Below are positions 36,869 through 51,800 of a DNA stretch of 64,000 nucleotides, piece by piece; within the stretch, counting starts at the first letter, position 1; every line of letters starts with the position of its first letter. The stretch is from Polaribacter tangerinus. Lineage in GTDB: Bacteria > Bacteroidota > Bacteroidia > Flavobacteriales > Flavobacteriaceae. The stretch is taken from positions 1,240,001 through 1,304,000 of the forward strand of contig NZ_CP150668.1 in the NCBI RefSeq assembly GCF_038024095.1, in the 5' to 3' direction. A program made the position numbers and the translations under genes. Below the pieces are notes generated by a model that was not told where the DNA came from, did not search any database, and was given only the letters and a program-made list of their open reading frames with translations.

Positions 36869-39800
36869 TTAATTTATCAGTAACAATTGTCCTGTTTTTT
36901 CTAATTTTTCTCCTCTAATAGAAGTTGCTTTTATAAAATACCTATAGGTGCCTTTTACAGGAACATCTTGTCCTTTCTGTATTCCGTTCCAACCCCAATC
37001 TTCTGGTAAACTTTCTACTTCCGAAGAAACCTCATATACTACATTCCCCCAATTGTCATATATGTACATAGAAACTGTAGAAACTCCTACTAAAAGTGGT
37101 CTAAACACATCATTAATTCTATCGTTATTAGGAGAAAAAGCATTTGGTGGCATAATACTTGCACCACGCCCAACACTTATAAGTTCAGAAACAGTTTTAG
37201 AACAACCTGCGCTATTATAAACAGTTAAACTAACATTGTAAATTCCGTCTATTTTATAAGTATGAAAAACAGTTTTAAAACTATTTCCTTGAGAATTCGG
37301 AATCAAATCTTCTGGATTAAAAAAGACTTTAAATGGTGTATTATCTCCAAAATCCCAAACTATATATTTATAGTCTCTTGGTATATCTTCTAAATCTACA
37401 CCGTTGGTAAATGTTACTGTTTCGTTTACATCAACAGAACCATAGCTTTCTAAACCTAAAGAGGTGTATTCAAATGTTGGGTCTGTAATTGTGGTATTTA
37501 TCGTTTCTGTAACCCAACAATCTTGATCATTTTTCACCTTTAATTCTGCCGTTGGTGATGTAGGATTGTTAATAGATAATTTATAGGTTTTATTGCCTAT
37601 AAATTCTGATACTACCAGAACATCATTGTAGTAAAAAGATAAACTTGGGTCTAAACTCGCTACTTGAACTCTTATATTTCCTGGGTTTCCAGCACATAAA
37701 TCTTCATCTAAATCTACCGAACTAATACTTAAAGAACTAAAATCGTTAATTGTAAAAGAAAAAGGTTCTGAAGAACAGCCTTTGCTATCTGTAGCTGTCA
37801 TGTAATAAGCACCTGCTTTTAGGTTACAAACATTGAAATAATTATTATTTGCCACCGAAACATTTTCTAAATTCTCTGTAACCGGATTTAAAAATTGAAG
37901 TTTAAAACCTTCATATATTCCTGAACCTCCACTAAAATCGAAATTAGCACATCCCAAAGTTCCATTACAGCTTTGATTGGTCGATGAAAGTAAACTTACT
38001 TTTACAGGACTTACTTCTTCTATAACATAGGTTTTTATAGGTATTTCACAACCAATAGCATCTGTTCCAGAAAGTGTATAAGTACCTGGCAACAGTCCAG
38101 AAATAGTTGTTTTATTTTCCATAAAACCATTAGGACCCGACCATTTTATAGCATACAAACCACTGTCGGATTGAACACCACCATTTAGAGTTACAGAAAT
38201 TGCACCGTCGTTTGAATTAAAACAAGAAAGTTGTGTTACTTGCTCATTGGTTACAGAAATTGGTGTTCCTATTTTAAGTATTCCCGTTTTTATTACGCTA
38301 CATGGCGAAGTAGAAATTGCATAATTAAAAATACCAGAACTAGTTGGAATTCCAGAAATTGTTAGTTCTCCTGAACTGGCATCAAAAACAGAACTTATGC
38401 CTGCTGGTAAATCTGAAACTTGAACATCTGTTGCACCAACAACATTATAAACTATTGGGGTAATTGGTACATTAAAATTCGTTTGACATAATTGTTGATT
38501 ATCTGTTTCAGGTGCAGATGTTAAATCTATAGAAACATTAGAATTGATATTTGTTACCGCAAATAATTGTGTTACTGCGCAACCAGTAGTTGTAACTGAA
38601 AAATTAAAAGTACCAAAACCAATTGGTGCTCCTTCTATGGTATAAACTCCTGTTGCTGAATCTAATGTTACCGTTAAATTGTCAGGTAAATTTAACACTT
38701 CAATACCGGTAGCACTTCCACCAATTGTAAATTTAATTGGTGTAATTTCTGTTGACTGACAAATAGATTGCTCTATCGTTTCTGCATCACTTAAAACGGT
38801 AATGGTAGCCTCTTTTCTAACTTCTAATTTAAAGTTTTCTACAACTGATGTTCCACAAGTTCCGACGGTGGTTATGGTATAGTTTTGCGGAATACTTGTT
38901 GCAGATGTTGGTGTACCTGAAATTGTTAAAATTCCAGCATTTAAAGTATAATCTATCCCTTCTGGCAACGAAGGTACAATCGAAACATCTGTAACACTGT
39001 TACTAGCTGCATAGGATATTGCATCTAAAGGTGAGTTTAAACAAGATATCTGATCGAGATTTCCAGAAATGTAGGTTAATTCTTGAGCAGAATTTACCGT
39101 TACTGTTCCAGACAACGCATTGCTACAGCCAGAACTAGTGGTAACTGTATAATTATAAACACCTGCTTCGGTTGGTGTACCAGATAAAATACCAGTGGTT
39201 GGATTAAAAGTAATTCCGTTTGGTGTGCTCGGAGATATTACCAGTGTATCTGTGCTAGAAGATGTTTCAAATTTTATTGGCGTTGCTATAGCGCTGCCTT
39301 CACAAACTTCTATATTCGCATTTGCAGTTGCTAAACTAACTTCAGATGTTTTACTAATTTTTAGAGTTCCCTCTACAGAGGTACCCTCACAAATTCCATA
39401 TGAATTAACAGTATAATTAAAAGTACCTTCATCACAAGAACTTCCAGAAATAGTTAAAATATTAGAATCTATAGACCAAACAATTCCCGATGGTATATTC
39501 GAAGTAAATGTTACATCTCCACCAGTGGCTCCACCCCCTAAATTGAATGAAATTGGTGTTATCGTTTCACAAGCGCATAAGTCTTGGTTGATTACTTCTG
39601 GTGTTAATTCGGTTATAACGTCATCAGATTTTACCTCTATACTTCCTTCAAACGTAGAATCACATCCATTTATAGAACCTGCAGTATGTACTGTATAATT
39701 AAATACACCTGTACTTCTAGGTTGACCACTAATAGTGAGTGTTTTTGAAGCATCGTTATAGTTTGCTGTAATTCCGGAAGGGAGTCCCGTTACAAAGGCA

Positions 39801-42800
39801 CTTTTTGCTGCACCTTCTATAGAAAAAACAATAGGATTTAATGGTGTTTGCTCACATAAAATCTGATTTATTGTGCTAGCATCTTGTGGTAAAATTGCTC
39901 CTTTCTGTTCTATTTCTACAAAAGCCTTATTTGGCAATGTAATATTGGTAGAACTGCAAGCTGTATTACTTGCATCTTTTACTGTTAATAATGTAATTTC
40001 TTTTGTTCCAAAATTTGCTGTAGGTATAACAACAGTGGCAAAATTTGAAGTCCCAATAGAAGATACTTGTTGAATAGCACCTCCGTTAATTTGATATTCA
40101 AATGTATACGGTGCAACTCCGTCTGAGCCTAAAAAGGTAATTACTGGCGCAGTTTCGTTCTGACAAACCGAATAATTATTTAATCCAGTAACTGTAGCTG
40201 AAGGGCTAGAGTTTACTGTAATTTTAAAGCTCTTAGCAGTTGAACACACTTTTCCTGAGTTCTCGTACAACGCTGTAACCTTAATAGTAGCTATTTCTGG
40301 TGTTACCCCATTATTAATTGCAGTAAAAGATGGTAAATTTCCAGAATCGCTTACAGCTAAACCAATAGAAGGGTTGTCGTTTTCCCAAACATAAGTTACC
40401 AAACCACCAGAATTGTTAGAATTAAAACTTACACTCGAAACTACTTGACCATTACAAACTGCTAAATCTGCAGGTTGTACTATATCGGCACTTGGATTTA
40501 CAGTGATGGTAAAATCTTCTGAAGTTCCTACACACGTTACTCCGTTATACGTAAAAGTTGGAGTAACAGTAATTGTTGCTGTAATAGGAGATAAACCATT
40601 ATTTACCGCTGTAAATGCCGGTATATTTCCTATACCATTTGCCCCTAAACCAATAGAGGTATTGTTATTTGTCCAGCTATAAGAAGTGGTTCCTAACGTA
40701 TTTGGCGAGTTAAAAATAATTTTACTAACCTCTTCGTTATTACATACCGCTTTTGATGCTGGTGGTATTACTTTTGCTGATGGATTTACAGTAAGTGTAA
40801 ACGTTTTTACCAAACCACTGCAAGTAACACCATTACTAGTATATGTTGGCGTTACTTCTATAGTTGCTATTTGTGGCGTTGCTGTGTTATTTATAGCAGT
40901 AAATGATGAAATATTTCCAATACCCGAACTTGGTAAGCCAATAGATATATTACTATTAGTCCAAGTATATGTTGTATTTCCTCCTAAATTATCTGTAGTA
41001 AATGTTGTAAAATTAAAAGGTTCTCCATTGCATACAGTTTGAGAAACTGGCTGATTTAAAGATGCTGATGGATTTACTGTTATGGTAAATTCTTTACTTG
41101 GTCCCTCACAACTTGCACCGCCATTATTATAAAATGGGGTTACGCGAATAGTTGCCGTTTTTGGACTATTTGTAGTGTTTGTTGCTAAAAACGGATTGAT
41201 ATTTCCTACTCCAGATGTTGGTAAACCTATGGAAGAATCGCTATTTATCCATTTATAAGTTGTAGCTCCAGCATTATTTGTTGAAGTAAAAACAATAGGA
41301 GCTGTAAAACTATTTGAGCATACTACTTTATCTGATGGGTTGTTAACATCTGCCGATGGATTTACTGTTATAGTAAATACCTCTTGATTACCAACACAAC
41401 TTACGCCTCCGTTTGAATAAGTAGGCGTAACTTTTATTTCTGCCGTTATTGGGAATAATGAATTATTTACTGCGGCAAACTCAAGTTTACTTTGAGTTCC
41501 TGAAGAATTTAAACCAATAGCTGTATTGTTATTTTCCCATGTATAAGTAACCGTTCCTGTTGAAATCGGACTCGAGAATGTATATTCGAAATTAGCACCG
41601 TTACAGGTTACTAAACTTCCTGGATTCGTTACTTTAGCTTCAGGATTTACAGTAATCGTAAATGTTTTGTCTTCTCCTGCACATAAAATACCATTATCAT
41701 CAAAATAAGGAGTAACAATTATAGTCGCTACCTCTTTTGTGGTTCCATTATTAAGTGCCGTAAAAGCAGGAATATTCCCTTCTCCACTAGCACTTAAACC
41801 AATGCTAGTATTTGAATTTTGCCATTTATAAGTAGTGTTCGAACCTAAACCTGAAGTGGTAAAATCTATTGGCGATGTTACATCACCATCACAAACAATC
41901 TGAGAAATTATTGGTGCTACTTGTCCTTTCGGGTTTACAGTAATTGTAAATGATTCTTTTAAACCTTCACAGCTTACACCTCCATTTTCAAAAATTGGTG
42001 TTACTTCTATAGTGGCAACCTGACTATTATTTGTTGAGTTTGATGCGATAAAAGATAAGTTAGTACTTATTCCATTAGCAGCTAAACCAATAGTTGTATT
42101 GTTATTTGTCCATCTATATTTTAAATTTCCTCCTAAATTAGGAGATGAAAAACTTACATTTACATTTTCTCCAGCACAATAGTTCTGAGAAACTACAGGA
42201 GTAACTTTTGGTGTAGGGTTTACAATTACATCAAAAGAAATAGGATTTCCTGAGCATCCATTACTATTTTTCGGAAGTGTTAAACTATAAGTAACAATAA
42301 CAGGACTGTTAGTAGTATTTGTTAAAGTCTCTTTTATCAGGTTTGTTCCAGATGAACCTGCCTCATCAATACCTGCAACACTTGCTCTACTCCAATTTAT
42401 AACTCCTGTTTCGCTTGCTGTAGGATCATATATAAATTCATCTCCAGAACATATTGCTACACTTGAATTGGCAGAAGTTAAACGTGGCACAGCATACACA
42501 TTTACTGTAACTATTTCTGTACTCTCACATCCGCTTGGCGAAGTGGTAGTAATTTCATATTGTACCGGAATAGTTGAGCTACTTATATTGGTTAATACTT
42601 CATCAATTATACCAACTCCCGAACTAGCTGCATTTGCAATTCCAGTTATTGCTGCCCTTTTCCATGAAAAACTACTACCTAAAATAGTTGCAGTTGGAGA
42701 GTACGTAAAAGTTTCATCACCACAAATTGCAGTTGGTGTTTTTGTACTTGTTAAAATAGAAGGAGATGAAACATTAATTGCTAATGGTGGCGAAGTTACT

Positions 42801-45800
42801 CCTAGTCCACAAGAATTTCTTCCTGTTACTGTAATGTTTCCAGAAACGGCACTAGTAGAAAATAGATAAGATAATGTATTTGTTGTCGTTTCTGTTGTAG
42901 AACCATCTGGCAAAGTCCATTTGTATGAAATAGCATTGTCTATTGTAGATGCTGTATATGTTTCTGTAGTTCCTACACATACCTTTTGAGCTCCAGAAAC
43001 TACGGCTGCTGTAGGTACATCATTTACGGTAACTACCAAACTTTCTGTAGCACTACTTCCGCAACCACTAACACCATTTACAGAAACAGTACCAGATATG
43101 GCAGCGTTTCCATAATTAACAGTTATAGCATTGGTTCCCTCTCCTGAAACAATTGTTGCTCCTGTTGGCACTTGCCAATTATAAGTATTTACATTCGGAT
43201 TAAAAGGCACGGAATAAGAAACTCCTGAAGTTTCTTGACAAACAGTAGCATCTCCAGTAATACTTCCTAAAGTTGGAACAGCACAATTAACTGTAAAAAT
43301 AACTGAGTCTGAAACTGTTTCTGCACTACAAGCACCCTCTCCTGTTGCGGTTAAGGTTAAAACTTCTTTTACACATTCATCACTGTAAGATTCGTAAACT
43401 ACCGTACTTCCCGTAGTAAAATTACCCGAATCTGCTCCGTTTGTAGACCAATTAAAAGCACTTGCGTTCAATACTTTAGTATTAGATATTGTAAAAGGTG
43501 CTATTGACTGACCTGGTATATAACAAGCAGCACCATCATCACCTGCATCTACAGTTGGTAATGGTTGAATATTTACACTTATTTCCTGAACAGCATTTGT
43601 TCCACAATCACTTAAAGGCGTGGCTACTAATCGTAATCTTGCTATTTGATTTGTGGTAATATCTGAGGTCAAATCTGAATAATATTTCCCTGCAATAATT
43701 TTACCAGGACCACTTACAATACTCCAAGACAAATTTTTATAATTAGTACCTGAACCATTTAGGGCGATTCCAGTAGTATTTATAACACACATCTCTATAT
43801 CACTAGCGGTTACTGTTGGGTTTTTTATGATGGTAAGTTTTAACGTATGTGTTTTAGTTGAACAAGTTGTGGCACCTGTTCCTTTAATAGTTAAATACAC
43901 AAAACCTCTGGCTATATCATCTATACTTGGTGTATACTTCGGATTGATACTTGTTTCATTTGAAAAAGTTCCGGGTTGATAAGTAGACAAAGACACGCCA
44001 TTACTATTCTGTGCTGCAGACCAAATTACATCTGTGGTATTTGATGTTGCTCCATCTAGTTTGTAGGATTCATTTTCACAAATAGCTGAATTTGCTCCAG
44101 CAAAAACACCTACTCCTTCAGAAATAGTTACTTTTAATACTTCGGAAACTGTTGTTCCACAGGCTGAATTAGAGGCAATTACATTTAAATATACATACCC
44201 CAAATCTATATCATCTTGAGAAGGTGTATAGGTTGGATTGATGGTGTTAGGATCATTAAAACTACCTGATACATAGGAAGCGGCTGAAGTGCCATCGTTA
44301 TTTTGGGAACTAGACCAAGAAATAACATCTACATTGGTTGCTTCCGCATTTAAAATATTGATAGTAGTTCCTTCACAAGTAGAAAAATCTGGTCCAAGAG
44401 TTATGGTTGGTTGTGGCTTAATAGTAATTTCTACATTGTCTGAAACGGAGCCTAAACAAGGAGATTCGTTGTTTGCTGTTAAAGTAAATTCTATAGTTCC
44501 TGATTCATTTGAACTCGGAATATACCTAGGATTTAAAGAATTAATTGTTGATGGATCTATTTTTCCTTTTCCGTTGTGAGACCACCTGTAAACTGAACTA
44601 TGTAACACAGAGGCATTATTATTGTTTATTATAATTTCCTCTCCTGCGCAAAAACTTAGGTCGTCTCCTGCTTCAACATCAGCCTTTGGCTGTAAAATAA
44701 CTTTTACAGTTTCAGAAACTATATTACTACATCCATCTTCTGGTTGCGTAGTTACTTTTAACAAAACAAATCCGTTGGCAATTTCAGCAGCCGATGGTGT
44801 AAATGTTGGAGTTTCTGTTGTTGCATTGGTTAGAGCACCAATAGCTCCTGAAGCTCCAGTAACGTTAGTCCATAATATACTTTTAGCATTATTTAGCGTA
44901 ATCAAATCTGGTAACGTAAATGTTTCTCCACACATCGTTACTTCACTAGTATCTAGGGTAAGTGAGCTGTTCTGATTGAGGTTAATAACCATCGAATCTG
45001 AAACTGGTGTTTGCGTGCAATTAGTATTTGGTAAAGCCGATAAAGTTAATGTAACTGATGTAGTATCATCAGAACCCAATATGTATGTAGGATTTATAGT
45101 ACTACTCGAATAATCAAACGTTCCATTACCACTAGTTGACCATGAAATTGAACTGTAGTTACTAGCAACTGCATTGCTTAATACTATACTTGTTTGCTCG
45201 CAAATATCAAAAATATCGTTTCCTGCATTTACAATTGGTTTGGCAATTGCAGTTACAACAACATTGTCTGTAGCATCGGTACAACCATTGTTAGAAATTG
45301 CCGTTAATGTAAAAGTAATTTCCTTGCTACCAGAAGCCGAATTAAAATCTGTTGATACTGGAATATATATTGGCTTTAACGGATTAGAGGTGGTTTGTAA
45401 TGTTCCATTTCCATTGGTAGACCAAGAATATGTAGTAGAAGAATCTCCTTGAATACTAGTTCCTTCTAGTTGATAAGAAGCAGTTCCTTCACATAAAATT
45501 GCGTCTAAACCAGCATCTACTTGTGGAGCTGGGTTGATAGCTATGTTAAAAGAATCTGAAACGGTAAGTCCACATGGTGAATTTCCAAAGGCCGTTAATG
45601 TAACAATAGCTGTGCCTGTAGCTCCTGCATCAGAAGCAATAACTGGTGTTAAAGAATTGGCTCCTGAAATAATTTTTGCTGGTCCGCTTATACTCCAAGT
45701 ATAATTTGAATAATTGGCTAATGAAGCATCAGAAACTGTAAAAGTATCTGTAACACAAATTGTACCTCCAGTTCCTGCATTTACAGTAGGTTTAGGAACT

Positions 45801-48800
45801 ATATTTAGTTGCATTGCTTTAGAAACCGTTGCACAAACACCGTTTCCTTCATTTACCTTTATAATTAAATCTACCAAACCAGTTTGCCCTTCATCAGGAG
45901 TATAAATTGTAGCCGCAGTGTTACTTGGCGTAAATGTTCCTAAGCCATTTGATGAGCTCCATAAAATATTAGCTGCATTAGAAACAGAGACCTCTGAATT
46001 TGATAAGGTTAAAGATTCTCCTTCACAAATAGTTTTTGTAACTGGAATTGCTACAACCGGACTTGCTGCTACCTTTATTTCTTTAGTGTCTGTAACAACA
46101 GTATTACAAGAACTGAAACCATTTACTTGTAACGTTAATAGCAATATTCCTGAAGAATTTGCATTTGGTACTACAATAGGATTTAACGTATTTTCTGTGC
46201 CTGCTTTTATTGTTGCATTTCCAATTATAGTCCAATTAATTGCATTTGCGTCTGAAACATCATAATTAGAGGCAGATGCATCATTTACTTGGTATTCTGG
46301 TGTGTTTTCACAAATAGTTACAGGCGCACCCGCATTTGCAATAGGTTGTTTTTCTATAAGAACCTCTACAGAACTAGTTGCTACCGGACAGTTAGTGTTA
46401 GAAATTCCGGTAAGAGTAAGTGTTACTTTTCCTAAGCTGATATCTAATGCAGAAGGTGTGTAGGTACTGTTTAAATCGGTAGGCTTAGAAAAACCAATAG
46501 TTGCAGTAGTACTACTCGAAGACCAAGAAATACTTGAAGAATTTGGTGCCAACCCAACAAGAGAAATACTATCGTTTTCACAAATAGAGCTAGGCGCTGT
46601 AAAACTTACTTCATGTGCTGGGTCAAAATTTAGTGTAATAGTATCCGAAACATCAAAAGATGAGCCACAAGTAGGTACTGCATTTGCTGTAACTCTAAGC
46701 ACTACCTGACCTGCTGTAAGTTGAGCAGGTGTTGGAGTAAAAGTTGGATTTTCTTCTGTTGGATTACTAAAACCATCACTACTTCCAGAACCATCTACCG
46801 TCCATATAATACTCGCAGCATTATTTACAGTAACTCCACTAATAGTAAAAGTTTCGGTACTGCAGTTTTGTTGTGAATTATTTTGTATAGTAATAGTCGG
46901 TTTTGGAACTACTTGAACAATTATTGTTTCAACTTTAGTAGCACAATTATTTGTTGAAGTACTCGTTAATTGAATTTCAAAATTTTCTTTGTTTCCAGAT
47001 AATTGATTAAAAGTAGCTGTATCTGAGCTACCTGATACAAAAGATCCATGATTTCCGTTTACTTCAGTCCAAGATATTATATTGCCATCAGGGTTAGAAA
47101 CAGTAGCTATATATGGTTCTCCTTCACAAACAATTGCAGGTGATGTAATTGTTGCTGTTGGTGCTTTGTCTATAGTAATTTTTATTTCTTCATAATCTGT
47201 CTTTTCACATGGAGCAGCGCTTGTAGCTGTAAGTCTTAATATTACAAAACCATTAGATATATCTGCTGCGCTAAATGTGTAAGAAGGATTTAGTACTCTA
47301 GGATCTGAAAAATTACCCGTTTCTACAGGACTTACTTTAGTCCAAAGTACAGTATCTAATGGATTAACTGTAGAATTTCCTGTTAAGTTATACGTTGCTT
47401 GTGTGCTGCAAACAGTAGTCTCAGTAGTACTCATAGTAACTACAGGAGTTTTTACTGTAGCCATCGTAAATTCTTTTTCGATAACCTCATTACAAACACC
47501 ATTGCCTTGAACACTTATTTTTAATGTAACCGTTTCGCTATCTGCTGCTGGTGTATAAACAGCAGTTTCTGTGTTGGCTCCAGAAAGAGTTCCTGTTCCA
47601 CTTACTATAGACCATCTTATGGTACTTGCATCATGATTTTGAAATTCAGCAGAAAGTGTTTTTGGTGTTCCTTCGCAGAAAAAACCATCATCTGTAAATG
47701 AAATTGTTGCTTTTGGGGCTATATTTAATTTGAGAGTTTTTACAAGTTGATTCGAACAAGGAGATTTCGGGTTCACCGTAAGTGTTAAGTTTACAAAGCC
47801 CGCAGCTATATCTGCCAATGTTGGTGCATACGTTGGTGTTAAAGTATTGGCTCCTGTTAAGTTCGCCACATTTCCAGAAGTAGACCAACTGTAAGTGGCC
47901 ACAGAACTTAAATTTGTAACAGTTACAAAACTTGCGGGTACTGTAAAACTTGGTTCTGAAGCACAGATTGTTTGTTCATTTTCTGTAAAAGTTACTATCG
48001 GATTTTTTGTGATACTATGGTTTACCGATTTACTAATAGTACCTACACAAGGAGAAACTGCATCTGCAGTTAATACTAGTTCTACAATTCCGTTGGCAAT
48101 TTCTGTTGGTCCAGGCTGGTATTCTGCCACAGGATTTGTAATTGATGTGGTAAACTTACCATCACCTCCATTATTAGACCAAACCAAATTAGTAACATTA
48201 CTAGCTGTAGCATCTGAAGTAACAATAACAGCTCCTTCACAAATTTCTTGAGAAGCACCTGGGTCTATAACTGGTGATTTCTGAATCGGAATTCTTACCG
48301 TTTCTGTAACATCTTTTCCACAAGGAGAATTTGGAGTAGCGGTAAGTGTTAGCTCCACAAATCCGTTAGAAATATCTGCTGCACTTGGGGTAATTAACGG
48401 ACTTAATGTTGTTGGATTTCCAATACTTGTTCCGGTATTAGAAGTCCAAAGTAAACTCTTTTCATCAGTAACACTAGTTCCTAATATTGTAACATTAACA
48501 TCATTCTCGCAAATGATATTCTGAGGAGTAACCACTGTAACTTTTGGAGATGATACAAAAGTAATTGTAGTTTTTGAAATCATATTTTCAGTACAACTTC
48601 CTTTGGCATATCCTGTTAAAGTTAACTCTACAAAACCAGCTGCTAAATCTGCACTACCTGGTGTATAAATTGGATCTATTATATTATCAGCATCAAATGT
48701 TCCATCGCTGGTTCCGTTGGTCCATTCAATTCTATCTACTGTAGTATTGGTAAAGCTAGCAGTTGTAATTTGAAATGGAACGTCACACTCGGTTAATGAA

Positions 48801-51800
48801 ATTCCGGCGTTTACAATTGGTTTTGGAGTAATATTTAAAACAAAACTTTCGGTAACAGTTGTAGCACATGGTACTAGAGGATCTACCGAAATCGATAGGG
48901 TAACATTTCCAGCAGCGATATCTGCTGATGAAGGATTGTAAATAGGATTTAGAGCATCTCCTGAAGGACTGAAAGTACCTGTTCCTGAAGTTTCCCATTT
49001 TACTGATGTTGCATCAAAAGCAGTCGCCGGAGAAATAGAAACACCTCCAATAGCGTATGAATTTTCAGTTGCACATACTTCTGCAGCAGTTGGAACCGTA
49101 ATAACTGGCATTTTTTGTAAATCTAATCGAATTACATCTGTTACAATATCTGTACATGGTGCCATTGCTTTACCCTGTAACGTAAGATTTACAAAACCTC
49201 TATCGAAATCGGCTGACGATGGAGTGTACGTTTCATCTAAACTATTAGGTGTTGGAGAAGACCAGGTTCCTGTACCATCTGATGACCAAGAAAGCACCGC
49301 AGTATTACTTTCTGATGCTAATGCTTTTGTGTTGTATGAAAATCCTTCACAAACCTCTGCCGAAATTGGTCCAGCATCTACAATAGGTTTTTCTTTAAAA
49401 TTTAAAACTATCGTTGCAGATGCAGAAGTATTACAATTTAATGGGTTTCTAGAAGCTGTAAGAGTTAACGTTACAGCACCTTGTTCATAATCTGCAGGAG
49501 TTGGATAGTAAATAGGTTTAGGTGTTGCTTCTAAACCACCAAAATTTCCGGTTCCTGATGTTTCCCAAAGTAGTGTATCGTAATGATCTATAACTATATC
49601 TGCTATTTGAAAAGTTGCTGTATCAACACATAAATCTACGTTTGGTGTAATTACGTTAATCGTAGGAATTTTATTAATAGTAAGTTCCATGGCATCTTTT
49701 GCATCCATATTACAAGGCGCATTTTTAATACCCGTCATGGTTAAAATTACTTTTCCAACATTTTTATCATTAGTACCCGGAATGTAGGTAGGCGTTAACG
49801 TAGTATCTGAACCTGTCTGAAAAGTTCCATCACCATCCGAAGACCATTGTATTCCACTAGTGTTTAAGCTATTTGCGGAACTCACAGTAAATGAGTCATT
49901 TTCACAAATAGTGGCGTCTGTACCAGCATTAACAGAAGGTTCTGCGGTAATAAAAATACTCATTTGCGAGTCTACAAAACTTCCACAAGGAGATTTAGCA
50001 TTGGCTCTAAGTGTTAAAATTACTTTACCAGATTCTGTTGGAGAGGAAATATATGTTGGTGTTAGTGTTTCATCATCTACCAAGCTTCCTAAACCACTAT
50101 GACTCCATTTGTAAGAACTTGCATTAGAAACAGTTCCATTAATCGAAACCGATTCTCCTTGACAAATTTGTTTATCCATACCTGCGTTTGCAGTCGGACT
50201 CTTTTGGATGGTTAAAACAGTTACATCAGAAACATCAGCACAACCATCATTACTTACAGTAACCTTAAAAGTTACAGAACCTTGCGCGATATCTCCAAGA
50301 CTTGGCGTATATATTGGTTCATTAACACTATTATTGTCGAAAGTTCCTGTTCCGTTTGAAGTTGTCCATAAAATTTCTGAACTATTAGTTACAGTAGCTT
50401 TTAATTGATAATTAGTAGTAGTTTCACAAATAGTAGCATTTCCAATCGCATCTACAGTTGGTGCTGCATTTATAGTATATAAAACGGTATCGGTTACCTT
50501 TGCTAATGAACATCCACTTGTAGGTGTTACTTCAACCGTAAAAGTTAGTGTGCTATTTAAATCGGTTGTAGAAGGAATATATCTTGGATTTTCTAAAGTA
50601 GCATCTTCAAAAAAACCACTACCACTAGATTTCCATAAAATATTTCCTGCATTTTGTATGGATGCACCAGAAACTATTATGGCTCCAGAATTACATACTA
50701 AATTATCAGGTCCTGCGTTAACAACTGGCTTTTTTTCTATATTTAAGATTAAGCTATCATTTCCTGGAATTGAACAAGGGCTGTTGCCAGAGGCACTTAA
50801 TGTTAAAGTTACAGTACCATTTGCAATATCATTAGGGCCAGGAATATATGTAGGCACTAGTGTTGATGTATCTGTAAATTTTCCATCTCCAGTGCCTTTA
50901 CTCCAAGAATAAGTTGTATTGTTTGTATTATTTACTGTAATATCTGTTGAAGAAAAAATATAATTTTCTGTTTCACAAATGGTGGCCGTATTTGGTGCAA
51001 TTTCTACTACCGGTGGCGGCGTAATTATAACCTCTACATTTGCTGTATCTGTACTACAAGAATTACCAGAAATAGCATTTAATTTAAAAGTTAAAGTACC
51101 CCCGATTGCTACGTCTGTAGCACTTGGTGTAAATACTGGTTTGTAAGGATCTGTAGTGTCTAAAGTACCTGTAACACCAAAAGGTTTTTCCCACACCAAA
51201 CTTGTAGCATTTAGTGTAGCAGTTGCATCTAAAACTACTGAGTTAGTACCACAAGTAGTTACTGTTGAACCCGCATTTGCAATAGGAGCTTTATCTATTG
51301 TAATAAGAACTTCTTCTGAATATTTTTGAGAACAATCTCCACTACCTGTTACACTAAGTTGAACTATTACAAAACCTCTATTGATATCGTTTGCACTCGG
51401 ACGGTATGTTGGGTTTTTAGCATTTACATCATCAAAAGCACCCTCTCCAGTAATGTTAGACCATTCGTAAGAATTTGCAGTATAATTAGAAACAGTAGCT
51501 TGTAATTGAATATCTGTATCCTTCTCGCACATAGTAACTTCTGGTGCTCCTAAAATAGAAATTACAGGCTTTGGTTGAACTGTTATGGTAACTTCGTTTG
51601 TAGTTGAACAACCATTTGGTGTAGTTTCAACTAATGTGTAAGTAGTAGTTACTAATGGAGTAACTGTAGGATTTGATACTGTTGATGTAAATCCTGCAGG
51701 AACACTAGACCACAAATAAGAATTTCCTAAAACTGAAGATTTACCTATAGCAATAGATTCGCCCTCGCAAATTTCGCTATCTGCAATTACTTTTGCTTCA

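Noticed and set aside
43270..51560. CRISPR-like array
   Set aside because: The periodicity is about 276 bp, coding and diverged; there are no short identical repeats with unique spacers and no cas genes.
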